This document shows positions 14,595 to 23,241 of a stretch of DNA of 25,359 nt, piece by piece. Numbering within the stretch: the first letter of the stretch is position 1; each line of letters opens with the position of its first letter. Location of the stretch: NCBI GenBank assembly GCA_045640985.1, contig JAZUFZ010000042.1:1-25359 (forward strand), given 5' to 3'. A program made the position numbers and the translations under genes. Under the pieces are notes generated by a model. The model ran no database searches. It was not told the DNA's origin and worked only from the letters and a program-made list of their open reading frames with translations. The stretch is from Colimorpha sp045640985. GTDB lineage: Bacteria > Bacteroidota > Bacteroidia > Bacteroidales > P3.

Positions 14595-17033
14595 TCAACC
14601 TTTGCACAATACCAGCGGGAGCGCCTGATCCATTTCTGTAATATAGTGGAAGGAGAGCCCCTTGAGGTAATCCTGAGGGATGTCTTCTATGTCGCGACGG
14701 TTGTCTTCACTCAGCAGAATGTGGGTTATACCGGCACGTTTGGCGGCAAGGATTTTCTCCCTGATGCCGCCTACCGGCGTTACGGCACCTCTAAGGGTGA
14801 TTTCGCCCGTCATGGCCCAGTCGGTTTTCACCAGCTTGCGGGTGAAGATGCTTATCATGGCTACGAATATCGTAATGCCCGCAGAGGGACCGTCTTTCGG
14901 GGTAGCCCCTTCGGGGACATGTATATGGAGATTATGGCTGTCGATATCCTCCTGGTTTATTCCGAAGCGTTCGGCGTTCGCCTTCAGGTATTCAAAGGCG
15001 AGGGTTGCAGATTCTTTCATAACATCGCCCAGATTACCGGTCATCGTCATAGTCCCCTTGCCCTTGCTCAGGCTGCTCTCGATAAACAGGATTTCGCCTC
15101 CAACGCTGGTCCAAGCGAGACCGGTTACAACGCCGGCTTTCGGCTCCCTGCCCTTGATTTCGCTGTTGTGGACAGGTAGTCCCAGCATAGGTCTCAGATG
15201 CTCCTGCCTGAGGGTTGCGTATTCGGAGAAATCACCATCGGTGGCGAACTTTACTGCAATCTTTCGGATAAGCTGAGCCAGGACCTTGTCCAGCTGGCGT
15301 ACCCCCGATTCGCGGGTATAGCTGTTGATGATTTCGGTAAGTGTGGATTTTCCGATCCTGACATCGTTGCGGCTGAATCCGTTTTCCTTCAGCTGTCGGG
15401 GCAGCAGATGCCGTTTGGCAATCTCAATCTTTTCTTCGAGAATATAGCCGCTCAGTTCTATGACTTCCATTCGGTCAAGCAGGGCGGGCTGGATGGTAGA
15501 GAGCGTGTTGGCTGTAGCGATGAACATCACTTTGCTCAGGTCGTAATCCACGTCGAGATAGTTGTCGTGGAATGCGCTGTTCTGTTCGGGGTCCAGCACC
15601 TCCAGCAGGGCAGAGGTGGGGTCTCCCTGGTTGGTCTGGTTCTGAATCTTGTCGATTTCGTCAAGTATGAACACGGGGTTGGAACTTCCCGCACGTTTGA
15701 TGCCTTTGATGATGCGTCCGGTCATAGCTCCCACGTAGGTCTTGCGGTGGCCGCGTATCTCGGCTTCATCGTGAAGGCCGCCCAATGCCACCCGTACATA
15801 TTTCCTGCCCAGCGCTTCGGCTATGCTCTTGCCCAGGCTGGTCTTGCCCGTACCCGGAGGGCCTACCAGACACAGGATTGGCGCTTTCATGTCGTCCTTC
15901 AGCTTCATTACGGCAATCTGCTCTATGATGCGGTCTTTCACCTTCTCTATGCCGTAGTGGTCGTGGTCGAGAACCTTGCGGGCTCTGGTCGTGTTCAGGT
16001 TGTCGGTCGTATATTCGTTCCACGGAAGGTCGAGCATCTCGTTCAGATAGTTGAGCTGTACCGTATAGTCGGGCGATTGCATAGGCGCCCGTTGCAGTTT
16101 CAGCAGTTCCCGCTCAAATACCTGCGCTACAGAATCGTCCCAGTGTTTCGTCTCGGCCCGGTTTCTCAGTTCTGCCACATCTTCATCTATGGGCGATCCG
16201 CCCAGTTCGTCCTGAATGGCCTTCATCTGCTGGCTGAGGATATATTCGCGCTGCTGGCGGTCCATTGAAATCTGCGCCTTCTTCTGCACGTCGTCCTTCA
16301 CCTTGAGAAACTGGAGCTCCTCGCTCAGCATTTCCAGCAGAAGGTTGAGACGCCTCGGGTATCCGTTGCAGTCCAGAAGACTCTGGCGGTCATCGGTGGA
16401 AATGTCGATGTGTCCTGCGATAAAGTTGATCAGGACCCGTTCGCCTTCAATTCCTTTCAGGTCCACAAATGTATCGTTGCCTTTTTCCTGCTTTCTGAGC
16501 ACGTCCGAGAACATCTTTCTCAGAATCTTGACCTTGGCGGTGAATTGGGTTGTGTCCTTAGGTAGAGGTTCTGCAATGGGAGTGATGTGGCCAAACAGCG
16601 GCTGGTCATCCACAGGGCCTTCAAGCGCATCAAGATGAAACTTCGTAAGCCCCTGCACCACAACCATCGTAGGGCCATTGTTCGGCAGGTCAAACATCTT
16701 GATGATCTTAGCCGTAGTACCGTAGTCGTATAGATCTTTCCTGTGAGGGTCCTGGGCATTTGTACATTGCGTTACAATGCCTATAATCAAATCAGCCTTC
16801 TTGGCCTCGTTCACAAGTCTCAGGGAACGCTTGCGGCTGACGGCTATCGGAAGAATCTCCCCTGGGAAAAGGACATTGTCGCGAAGGGGAAGTATGGGTA
16901 AGTCCGTGGGAGCATTGCCGTCACCTAACAGTATATCCTCGTCATCCTTGGAAATCATAGGTATAAATTCAGCATTTGAAAAAGCTCCGTCAAGCCAGAT
17001 GTCTCGTTCCAGGTTTAATAGGTGTTTGTTCAT
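14595..17033 (-). CDS. lon: ATP-dependent Lon protease
   Basis: The 812-residue cytoplasmic AAA+ serine protease degrades misfolded and regulatory proteins. The N-terminal substrate-binding domain runs from about 46 to 255 (LPILPLRDNVLFPGEILPIA), with Walker A GPPGTGKT at 391-398, Walker B FILDEID at 455-461, and a C-terminal S16 protease domain with catalytic Ser717 (PKDGPSAG) and Lys760 (GGIREKI). The 43-residue Ser-Lys spacing matches E. coli Lon (679/722). It is full length with a slightly longer N-terminus than E. coli, as usual in this phylum. It is followed at 72 bp by the OmpA-like gene. The upstream promoter is not clear; TATGTTTT at about 17106-17113 (minus) is a weak candidate. Confidence 0.97.
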   Translation of the reverse strand: MNKHLLNLERDIWLDGAFSNAEFIPMISKDDEDILLGDGNAPTDLPILPLRDNVLFPGEILPIAVSRKRSLRLVNEAKKADLIIGIVTQCTNAQDPHRKDLYDYGTTAKIIKMFDLPNNGPTMVVVQGLTKFHLDALEGPVDDQPLFGHITPIAEPLPKDTTQFTAKVKILRKMFSDVLRKQEKGNDTFVDLKGIEGERVLINFIAGHIDISTDDRQSLLDCNGYPRRLNLLLEMLSEELQFLKVKDDVQKKAQISMDRQQREYILSQQMKAIQDELGGSPIDEDVAELRNRAETKHWDDSVAQVFERELLKLQRAPMQSPDYTVQLNYLNEMLDLPWNEYTTDNLNTTRARKVLDHDHYGIEKVKDRIIEQIAVMKLKDDMKAPILCLVGPPGTGKTSLGKSIAEALGRKYVRVALGGLHDEAEIRGHRKTYVGAMTGRIIKGIKRAGSSNPVFILDEIDKIQNQTNQGDPTSALLEVLDPEQNSAFHDNYLDVDYDLSKVMFIATANTLSTIQPALLDRMEVIELSGYILEEKIEIAKRHLLPRQLKENGFSRNDVRIGKSTLTEIINSYTRESGVRQLDKVLAQLIRKIAVKFATDGDFSEYATLRQEHLRPMLGLPVHNSEIKGREPKAGVVTGLAWTSVGGEILFIESSLSKGKGTMTMTGNLGDVMKESATLAFEYLKANAERFGINQEDIDSHNLHIHVPEGATPKDGPSAGITIFVAMISIFTRKLVKTDWAMTGEITLRGAVTPVGGIREKILAAKRAGITHILLSEDNRRDIEDIPQDYLKGLSFHYITEMDQALPLVLCKG

Positions 17034-17250
17034 TTCTTTGAATATAGACTATAGAATATAAGTGTAGTCCGGTATCTGAAAGTACCGCTTACTTAAATAC
17101 GTAAAAACATAGAAAAAGTTTCACTCATTTCTAAAAAAAATCTTCTGAAATGCCCGGTCGGACATTGGTTCATTCCTCCGGGTTTGTCCCTGGCAGCTAT
17201 AGGGTATCCCTGTTTCTTATTTGAGCTTTTCCCCGGTTTTAAGAGCCCTA

Positions 17251-17305
17251 CCAGGGAGATACCAGGGAGATACCAGGGAGATACCCGACAGTTACCACGG
17301 AGAAA
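17251..17305. repeat. 11-nt-period AGWTA-N6 array (copy C), abutting a stop codon
   Basis: Five units in register: CCAGGGAGATA three times identically (17251-17283), CCCGACAGTTA (17284-17294) and CCACGGAGAAA (17295-17305). The last base directly abuts the stop codon (17306-17308) of the minus-strand deacylase gene, so the array is the first part of that gene's 3' untranslated region. On the minus strand it reads GGTATCTCCCT repeats. Confidence 0.85.
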
Positions 17306-17839
17306 TCAAATCTCGATCCATTCGTATTCGCCGCCCCAGAGTTCGAGAAACCGCATGAAACTTTCGTGTGAAATCACCACGCTGGCGGTATTGTCGCAGG
17401 GATGGAACGATACCTTTTCGGCTGTGTAGAGTTCCTTGTCGAGGAAATATTTGACTCTATGCCCGTTCTCGAAAAGTTCTTTCGGGTCGGCTGTTCCGGA
17501 TATATTCATGTCGTGGATCAAGCCGAAAGCGCACACAGACCCGGGAAGCACGCCCAGACAGCGTTGCATTCTTTCCGGACTGGCAAAGCTGAGTTTCCCC
17601 TGGTGGAGGGCCTGCTCTAACGCATGAATGTCGAGTTCCTTATGACATTCAAAGCTTACCAGATAATGGCGGTTGCCCTTATGGTTGCGGGAGAAAAGAT
17701 TCTTGCAATGGGTGGAATCTATGTTCTTCCAATAGGCGAGCGCCTCGTCAATCGTGGGCAAGGGCGGATGATAATGGATTTCGTATGGTATCTGATTATC
17801 ATCTAACCAGTTGAGAACAGATTGTATTTTTTCGGACAT
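17306..17839 (-). CDS. YbaK/ProX-type aminoacyl-tRNA deacylase
   Basis: This 177-residue protein of the YbaK/EbsC/ProX family hydrolyses mischarged tRNA in trans, typically Ala- or Cys-tRNA-Pro. Conserved features are the N-terminal 'VLNWLDDNQIPYEIHYHPPL', the lysine of 'HCKNLFSRNHKGNRHYLVSF' (Lys46), which aligns with the catalytic/substrate Lys of the family, and the LGVLPGSVCAFGLI block (95-108) with its GxxPG turn. Layout fits free-standing ProXp-ala/PrdX rather than short YbaK. The start MSEKIQ at 17839 is preferred over the in-frame ATG at 17878 because the latter would overlap the preceding gene, whose stop is only 2 bp upstream. Confidence 0.88.
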   Translation of the reverse strand: MSEKIQSVLNWLDDNQIPYEIHYHPPLPTIDEALAYWKNIDSTHCKNLFSRNHKGNRHYLVSFECHKELDIHALEQALHQGKLSFASPERMQRCLGVLPGSVCAFGLIHDMNISGTADPKELFENGHRVKYFLDKELYTAEKVSFHPCDNTASVVISHESFMRFLELWGGEYEWIEI

Positions 17840-17841
17840 TT

Positions 17842-18117
17842 CTATTGTTTGGGTGATGGGGCTTTCAGAGTGCCGCATTCTTCGAGCAGTTCCTTGTTCA
17901 CTTCAAGGGGATGATATTTGGGGCCGTGCTTGCAGTCGTCAAGAACCGATTTCGTGGCACAGGTGCATCCGCTCCTCAGACCGGTCTTGGGATCTACGGC
18001 GTTGCAATGGCGTTTGAATTCTCCGTTTTTTTTGAAGAACATTTTGATACCCAGTCCCGCAATACACAGCGCAACGGCTGCAAAAGCAAAGGCAAGAACC
18101 ACAAGAAACTGTTTCAT
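17842..18117 (-). CDS. Small cysteine-rich membrane protein
   Basis: The 91-residue protein has one N-terminal helix (about 4-23, FLVVLAFAFAAVALCIAGLG) followed by 'KMFFKKNGEFKRHCNAVDPK' and 'GCTCATKSVLDDCKHGPKYH', with four soluble-part cysteines that could hold a metal or cluster. Similar small proteins are, from memory, conserved in Bacteroidales. A single helix followed by a Cys cluster also recalls NqrM, the Na+-NQR maturation protein, but cysteine spacing differs and I do not assign that. The start at MKQFLVV is chosen over an in-frame ATG at 18162 that would lie in the tRNA. It is 2 bp before the deacylase gene; the two are surely co-transcribed. Confidence 0.75.
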   Translation of the reverse strand: MKQFLVVLAFAFAAVALCIAGLGIKMFFKKNGEFKRHCNAVDPKTGLRSGCTCATKSVLDDCKHGPKYHPLEVNKELLEECGTLKAPSPKQ

Positions 18118-18130
18118 AATGATAATAAAA

Positions 18131-18153
18131 AAGCCACACTTGTGTGTGGCCTT
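18131..18153 (-). terminator. Terminator of the tRNA-Asn pair
   Basis: GCCACAC-TTGT-GTGTGGC forms a 7-bp stem extended by an AA/TT pair, followed on the minus strand by a T-rich run (TTTTTTATTATC). It lies 2 bp beyond the 3' end of the second tRNA-Asn. Confidence 0.85.
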
Positions 18154-18154
18154 G

Positions 18155-18228
18155 CTCCCCAAGCAGGACTTGAACCTGCGACCCCCTGATTAACAGTCAG
18201 GTGCTCTAACCAACTGAGCTATTGAGGA
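18155..18228 (-). tRNA. tRNA-Asn (anticodon GTT), second copy in transcript
   Basis: Complete 74-nt cloverleaf: acceptor TCCTCAA/TTGGGGA with discriminator G, D arm GCTCAGTTGGTTAGAGC, anticodon stem CCTGA/TCAGG with loop CTGTTAA, T arm GCAGG-TTCAAGT-CCTGC. No encoded CCA. Sequence identical to the gene at 18249-18322. Confidence 0.95.
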
Positions 18229-18248
18229 ATTTAATTTGTCAATTTCCG

Positions 18249-18322
18249 CTCCCCAAGCAGGACTTGAACCTGCGACCCCCTGATTAACAGTCAGGTGCTC
18301 TAACCAACTGAGCTATTGAGGA
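18249..18322 (-). tRNA. tRNA-Asn (anticodon GTT), first copy in transcript
   Basis: Identical 74-nt copy, 94 bp upstream of the other (20-bp spacer). It follows a consensus promoter by about 27 bp, and the pair ends at one shared terminator, so they form a two-tRNA operon. Confidence 0.95.
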
Positions 18323-18348
18323 ATGATTTTCGCTCTTGAAATCGGGTG

Positions 18349-18379
18349 CAAAAGTACTAACTTTTTTGCAACTGACAAA
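18349..18379 (-). promoter_or_regulatory. Promoter of the tRNA-Asn operon
   Basis: On the minus strand TTTG (18376-18379), 19-bp spacer, TACTTTTG (18349-18356). Exact consensus, with the expected distance to the tRNA. Confidence 0.87.
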
Positions 18380-18425
18380 ATTTTTTTTTGTTTTTTTTAT
18401 TTGTTCGAATGTAATGATGTATTTA

Positions 18426-19190
18426 TTAGCGAATTGCGTATTTGAGATTTTCTACGATATCGGATGCTATCATGGCGCATTCTCCGCATCTTTGGGCGGC
18501 AATATCGCCGGATTTGCCATGAATGAAGGTCCCGTATCTGGCTGCTTCAAACGGGGAATAACCTTGTGTTAGAAATGCCAGAATGATGCCTGTGAGAACG
18601 TCTCCGCTTCCGGCTGTCGCCATTCCTGGGTTTCCGGTTGTGTTTTCGGATATTTCTCCGTTGGGGCCATATATCATGGTATGGTGGGCTTTTTTTACGA
18701 TGGTGATCTGGTAACGGACAGCCATCTCGGAGGGGTCAGCCTCATGGAACAGCCGGGCATATTCCTTTTCGTGAGGGGTAATGACGGCCCCTTGGGGCAG
18801 ATTGTCTGTTCCGCATTCGGCAATGATATTGAGCGCATCTGCGTCCAGTACTACCGGCATACAAGTTTGCTTCAGGAGTTGCAGGAGCGCCTCTTGTGTA
18901 TTTGGGTCAGTTCCGATTCCTGGGCCTATCCCGAGGGCTTGATAATGGTCCAGACGGGAAGGAGGCATCGTAAATATAGTATCGCTTGGGTCGATAGACG
19001 TCATGGCTTCAGGAAGCGCCATCTGGATGAGATCTACGCAACGGCTGGGAAGATGGAGCGTCAGAAGTCCGACCCCACTTCTCATGCAGGCTCTGGATGC
19101 CAGAATGGCACAACCCATCTTACCATAACTACCGGCAATCAGCAGCGCATGGCCGTAATCCCATTTTGTCGTATTCGGATCTCGTTTCAT
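18426..19190 (-). CDS. nnrD: ADP-dependent NAD(P)H-hydrate dehydratase, stand-alone domain
   Basis: The 254-residue enzyme dehydrates S-NAD(P)HX with ADP or ATP, repairing damaged nicotinamide cofactors. Family motifs are present: GHALLIAGSYGKMGCAILAS (13-32), GPGIGT (89-94), VLDADALN (114-121), ITPHEKEYARL (137-147) and the ribokinase-like NPGMATAGSGDVLTG (187-201), in which Asp197 is the catalytic acid/base. In many bacteria this domain is fused behind the NnrE epimerase; here the frame begins directly at the dehydratase (MKRDPNTTKWDYGH). The preceding gene is an M16 peptidase, so no epimerase is adjacent. It lies 65 bp downstream of that gene, across a hairpin. Confidence 0.92.
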   Translation of the reverse strand: MKRDPNTTKWDYGHALLIAGSYGKMGCAILASRACMRSGVGLLTLHLPSRCVDLIQMALPEAMTSIDPSDTIFTMPPSRLDHYQALGIGPGIGTDPNTQEALLQLLKQTCMPVVLDADALNIIAECGTDNLPQGAVITPHEKEYARLFHEADPSEMAVRYQITIVKKAHHTMIYGPNGEISENTTGNPGMATAGSGDVLTGIILAFLTQGYSPFEAARYGTFIHGKSGDIAAQRCGECAMIASDIVENLKYAIR

Positions 19191-19205
19191 TTCTTTAATA
19201 ATATA

Positions 19206-19235
19206 GAAGAAGCGACCTTTTACGGCCGCTTCTTC
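19206..19235 (-). terminator. Hairpin between the M16 peptidase gene and nnrD
   Basis: GAAGAAGCGACC (19206-19217) pairs with GGCCGCTTCTTC (19224-19235), a 12-bp stem with one G-T pair. On the minus strand it is followed by TATATTATTAAAG rather than a strong U-run, so it is either a weak terminator or a readthrough hairpin that lowers nnrD expression. Confidence 0.6.
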
Positions 19236-19255
19236 GTGGGTTGAAAACTGATTTA

Positions 19256-22102
19256 TTATTTGGTTTCCGGTTTGAGGTTGATAACAGCATAGTTCTTGAG
19301 GTTGATGAACTTGGCCGCCATCTGCTGGATTTCCTGAGCGGTAACGCTCTTCACGTTCTCTGCGAATTTTGCGAGGTCACCGTTGTCATCACGGTTCTCG
19401 TTGTATTCGTAGCTGCCCATGATCTGGCCCATCCAGTAACCATTCTCCTGCATTGCAGTTTCGCGGTTAGCGATGGTCTGTTCCTGAACTTTTGCCAGAG
19501 TTTCGGCATCGGGACCTTCTGCGATGTATTTGTTGAGAATTTCGAGTGCTGCTTTTTCAACGTTTGCGGAGTTGTCAGGGTCGCAGTTGATATAGAACAG
19601 CCAGGTAACTTCACCTTCAGGATAAATGCTTGCACTTACCTGTACGGAAGGACTGTAGGTGCCACCCATCTTTTCGCGGATGATTTCGAGTGCGGAAATT
19701 TCGAGTGCATCGCTGAGCTGGCTGATGACCATGCGGTTGTGCTGGGTCGGCTCGAAGTTGTCGGTCTCACCGTAGATGAGGAGGATACCCTGGTTGTCGG
19801 TTCCCTTAACTGCATCGGCGCGAACAATACCTTTTACAAATTCAGGGTTGCGGTTGATGAATTTCTCGCCTTTTTGCTTGCCGTTGCAAGGCAGATTGTT
19901 GAGATATTTTGCAATAAGGGCAATATGCTCATCGTTGATGTTTCCAACAAAGAAGAAGGTCTGATTGGATGCATCGCAGAATCTTTCGCGGAAGATTTCA
20001 TAGGCGCGGTCGAGGGTAACTTTGTTGATGTCTTCTTCGGTTGGGATGACGATGGAACGTTTGTCGTTAGGATAGATGGTCTTGAACCAGGTTTTCTGGA
20101 ATACAACCTGAGGATTTTCTTCGATGAACTTTATCTGGGTCTTGAGAGCCTCTATGTTCTTGTCGAAAGATTCCTGGTCCTTGCGAGGAGCCTCGTAGTA
20201 GAGGTTGAGAAGCTGAAGCATAGTCTCAAAGTCTTTTGGTGAGCAGGAACCGCTGAATCCCTGGGTGAGATTGTTGATGTCAGGAGTGATGCCTACGTTC
20301 TGACCTTTGAGTTTCTTGGAAAGCTGGGATGAGGAGAAGTTGGCTATTCCGGCATCATCGATGAGACTGGCGGCCATCTGTGCGGTGAAGGCTTCTTCAT
20401 CGTTGTAGAGAGATGTACCACCCCAAGCGTAGGAATCCATACGGATTTCATCTTCTTTGTAGTTGGTTTTCTTTACGATGAAGCGGATACCGTTAGGAAG
20501 TGTGTATTCGGTGTAACCGAGAGCGGTGTTCTCTTTGGTGATGGAAGGTGTTACTTCTGGGAGGGTCTTGTCGAAGAGTGGCTCATCCTTGAAGTTGTCA
20601 ACCCAAGGTTCAGTCTTTGCTTTCTTCATGTTCTTGATCATCTTCTTGACATCCTTTGTTGAAGGAACCTTAACCTTATCAGGTGCGGTAAGATAGTAAA
20701 CGAAGTTCTCGTCGGTAATCCAGGTCTTCACCATCTCGTTTACCTCTTCGAGGGTGATTTCAGGAACAAATTCCTTAGCATATTTGTATTCCTGCATAAT
20801 ACCAGGGATGGGTTCACCTTCAAGGTAATTGTTGGTGTATTCCTGAGCAAGATTTACGCTCTGGGTCTTGTTGGCCTCTTTTGCGGATTTCTGCATCATG
20901 CTGAGGTATGCTTCTTTCTGGCGGTCGAGTTCTACCTGGAGGAAGCCGTGGGCATCTACGCGGGCGATTTCTTTCAGCAGGAATTCTGAAGCTTCAGCTG
21001 CTTTGCCGTCCTTAGGAATTGCATAGAGTGTGAAAGCATCACAGCTGCGGCCGAGGAATCCACCGTAACCGGCGTCTGCTGCAATTGCGGGAGAGGTAGC
21101 CTTTTCGCACAGTTCGGTGAAACGGTCGGTCAGCATCATATTGATGAGGCTGCGAACGATTGACTGGCGGTAGTCTCCAACGGTGGTGTTGGCTGCCTTG
21201 CTGTGTTTCCAGAACATCTCGATGGTAGTGTTGGTGGCCTCTTTATCCTGAGCAATAGCGATGAGAGGCTTGGTGTTGCCTGGAATGTCGAAATCAGGAC
21301 GAGGACGAGGATTTACGGAGGCAGGACGTTTTCCGAAATATTCTTTTACTTTGGCTTCCATCTGTTTTACGTCGATATCGCCAACGATAACTACGGCCTG
21401 GAGGTCTGGACGATACCAGTCATTGTAGAAACGAACGATTACAGGACGCTGGAAGTTGCGGATGATGTCATATTGTCCGATAGGAAGACGCTCTGCATAT
21501 TTGGAACCTTTCAGCATGATTGGGAAAGTAGCCTTCATCATACGTTCATTTGCACCAAGACCGCCGCGCCATTCTTCAGTAATCACACCACGCTCGTGTT
21601 CAATCTCATCAGGGTCAAAAAGCAGACCTTCTGCCCAGCCGTCGAGAATCTTGAATCCCATCTCGATCATTTCGGGCTTGTCGGTTGGCATATCTACATA
21701 GTAAACGGTTTCGTCAAATGCAGTCCAGGCATTGATGCCACGGCCGAATTCAATACCGTTTTTCTGCAGTTCGCTGATCATAGTGTTACCTTCAAAGTAC
21801 TTGGTACCGTTGAAAGCCATGTGCTCGCAGAAGTGAGCCAGACCCTGCTGGTCTTCATCTTCCAATACGGAACCTGCGTTGGTAACCAGTCGGAACTGTA
21901 CGCGGTTTTCTGGTTTCTTGTTGGCACGGATGTAATAGGTCATTCCGTTGTCGAGTTTACCGATGCGGACCTTCTTGTCGATAGGCATCTTCTCGGTCAG
22001 GTCGCTTTTCTTACCCGAATCATTGGATTTGTTTCCAAGCTGGGCAAAAGCAATGCTGCAGCTCATCAGAACCATCAGCATCATAAGAAATGTTTTTTTC
22101 AT
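19256..22102 (-). CDS. Secreted M16 (pitrilysin-type) zinc metallopeptidase, two-lobed
   Basis: The 948-residue exported peptidase has a signal peptide (1-20, ending SIAFA). The inverted zinc motif is H90-F-C-E-H94 (HxxEH), and the third ligand is expected at about Glu170 in DEIEHERGVITEE, 76 residues on, as in the family. The N-terminal active lobe (about 45-500) is followed by a second, non-catalytic lobe starting near 'GYTEYTLPNGIRFIVKKTNY', which repeats the LDNGMTYYIRANKK start of the first lobe. This is the PqqL-like single-chain layout. It probably sits in the periplasm or outer membrane and cleaves peptides. Composition is a little AT-richer than the 1-9 kb genes. No consensus promoter is obvious upstream. 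Confidence 0.93.
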   Translation of the reverse strand: MKKTFLMMLMVLMSCSIAFAQLGNKSNDSGKKSDLTEKMPIDKKVRIGKLDNGMTYYIRANKKPENRVQFRLVTNAGSVLEDEDQQGLAHFCEHMAFNGTKYFEGNTMISELQKNGIEFGRGINAWTAFDETVYYVDMPTDKPEMIEMGFKILDGWAEGLLFDPDEIEHERGVITEEWRGGLGANERMMKATFPIMLKGSKYAERLPIGQYDIIRNFQRPVIVRFYNDWYRPDLQAVVIVGDIDVKQMEAKVKEYFGKRPASVNPRPRPDFDIPGNTKPLIAIAQDKEATNTTIEMFWKHSKAANTTVGDYRQSIVRSLINMMLTDRFTELCEKATSPAIAADAGYGGFLGRSCDAFTLYAIPKDGKAAEASEFLLKEIARVDAHGFLQVELDRQKEAYLSMMQKSAKEANKTQSVNLAQEYTNNYLEGEPIPGIMQEYKYAKEFVPEITLEEVNEMVKTWITDENFVYYLTAPDKVKVPSTKDVKKMIKNMKKAKTEPWVDNFKDEPLFDKTLPEVTPSITKENTALGYTEYTLPNGIRFIVKKTNYKEDEIRMDSYAWGGTSLYNDEEAFTAQMAASLIDDAGIANFSSSQLSKKLKGQNVGITPDINNLTQGFSGSCSPKDFETMLQLLNLYYEAPRKDQESFDKNIEALKTQIKFIEENPQVVFQKTWFKTIYPNDKRSIVIPTEEDINKVTLDRAYEIFRERFCDASNQTFFFVGNINDEHIALIAKYLNNLPCNGKQKGEKFINRNPEFVKGIVRADAVKGTDNQGILLIYGETDNFEPTQHNRMVISQLSDALEISALEIIREKMGGTYSPSVQVSASIYPEGEVTWLFYINCDPDNSANVEKAALEILNKYIAEGPDAETLAKVQEQTIANRETAMQENGYWMGQIMGSYEYNENRDDNGDLAKFAENVKSVTAQEIQQMAAKFINLKNYAVINLKPETK

Positions 22103-22190
22103 TTTGCGTTTTTTATTAGTTATACTTTATTTTACTATTCTTAAATTCTTTAATTAGACGTCAGAAGAATCAAAAAACTACAGATTTTCT

Positions 22191-22439
22191 TCAGATTTTT
22201 TTTTCTACACCATAATCTTCCGTGTCAGATGGGGCTTGGTCGGGTACCCATTCCAGAATATCGCCTGGCTGGCATTCAAGCACTTTACAGATGCTTTCCA
22301 GTGTGCTGAACCTTATCGCACGGGCCTTACCGGTTTTGAGTATCGATAAATTCGCTGGGGTAATATCTACGCGTTCCGACAGTTCCGTCAGCGATATCTT
22401 CCTCTTTGCCATCATTACGTCAAGATTCACTACTATCAT
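22191..22439 (-). CDS. XRE-family transcriptional regulator (YozG-like)
   Basis: This 82-residue protein is almost entirely a lambda-repressor-like helix-turn-helix: 'KRKISLTELSERVDITPANL' then 'SILKTGKARAIRFSTLESIC' and KVLECQPGDILEW. The Cro/C1-like single-domain form with a 'QPGDILEW' end is typical of regulators paired with DUF2975 membrane proteins (YoaS/YozG in Bacillus). Its ATG overlaps the stop of the upstream DUF2975 gene by an ATGA, so the two are translationally coupled. Confidence 0.9.
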   Translation of the reverse strand: MIVVNLDVMMAKRKISLTELSERVDITPANLSILKTGKARAIRFSTLESICKVLECQPGDILEWVPDQAPSDTEDYGVEKKI

Positions 22440-23119
22440 ATTGTCAGCTCCTGTTCCTCCTGCATTTCAAATCCTACATTGAACAGCTCCGCCACAAACA
22501 CAATCAGGATTCCGAAGAATATTCTTGTGAAATGAAGCGTGAATTCTACCTTCGGCTCCCAAAGGGTGTTCTGTATTATTTCCAATACAGCCAGTCGTTC
22601 AATATATACACTCAAATCCACACTCAACGACAGCGCAATCAGCAGCACTCCGATAAATCGGATCCACTGGATGTTCTTCTTCTGGAACACCTTGCCGCAT
22701 TTGGCGTTCCGGTATAGTGATACCAGTACGATAATCGACATCACCACGATGCAGGCCAGCGCCGCAGAAGCAAACATCTGCAAGGCAAAGACCCAGTGCA
22801 TTTTTGTGTTATGGATACGTTCTATATCATCGGCATACATCTCCACATCGAACCGGCTCACATGGGTTCTCACGGATATGCCCTCAGGTACCCCCTCTAC
22901 CTCGTGAGCTGCCATGTAGAGGTCATTCCCACTGTGAAGGTCCGTAACGGCGATACCGAAATTGTGATTCTGGGGCATCTGGTTTTCGATCTTTTCAGTA
23001 AGCAACGGCTCCTCACTTTTCAGAATATCCAGAAAAAACAGGCCCAGGCATATCCCCATAATGGAGATGAAAATACCATATAGGATTCTGATTCTTTGTA
23101 TTTTATTGCGCGTTTTCAT
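22436..23119 (-). CDS. DUF2975-family membrane protein
   Basis: The 227-residue protein has four predicted helices: about 9-29, 105-128, 145-165 and 190-212, with an extracytoplasmic stretch (about 35-100) between the first two. The pattern and the partner HTH gene identify DUF2975, whose function is not established; the pair may form a membrane-linked regulatory module. The start MKTRNKIQ at 23119 is chosen because the in-frame ATG at 23149 lies inside the -7 box (23147-23154) and so could not be in the transcript. Confidence 0.85.
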   Translation of the reverse strand: MKTRNKIQRIRILYGIFISIMGICLGLFFLDILKSEEPLLTEKIENQMPQNHNFGIAVTDLHSGNDLYMAAHEVEGVPEGISVRTHVSRFDVEMYADDIERIHNTKMHWVFALQMFASAALACIVVMSIIVLVSLYRNAKCGKVFQKKNIQWIRFIGVLLIALSLSVDLSVYIERLAVLEIIQNTLWEPKVEFTLHFTRIFFGILIVFVAELFNVGFEMQEEQELTI

Positions 23120-23146
23120 CACGGACTTATTCTGTTTTTGATGTTG

Positions 23147-23176
23147 CAAAGATACGAATATTTTCTAAATAACAAA
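23147..23176 (-). promoter_or_regulatory. Promoter of the DUF2975/XRE pair
   Basis: On the minus strand TTTG (23173-23176), 18-bp spacer, TATCTTTG (23147-23154). It decides the start codon of the membrane protein, leaving a leader of only about 20 nt. Confidence 0.75.
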
Positions 23177-23241
23177 AATTTTTTATCGTTTTTCAATAAA
23201 ATTTTATTGGCGAGAGTCTTTTTTTTGCATTCCCAAAGGAT

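Noticed and set aside
18155..18322. tRNA-Asn duplication as an island boundary
   Set aside because: The two copies are 94 bp apart with one promoter and one terminator; nothing is inserted between them, so this is a simple tandem tRNA operon.
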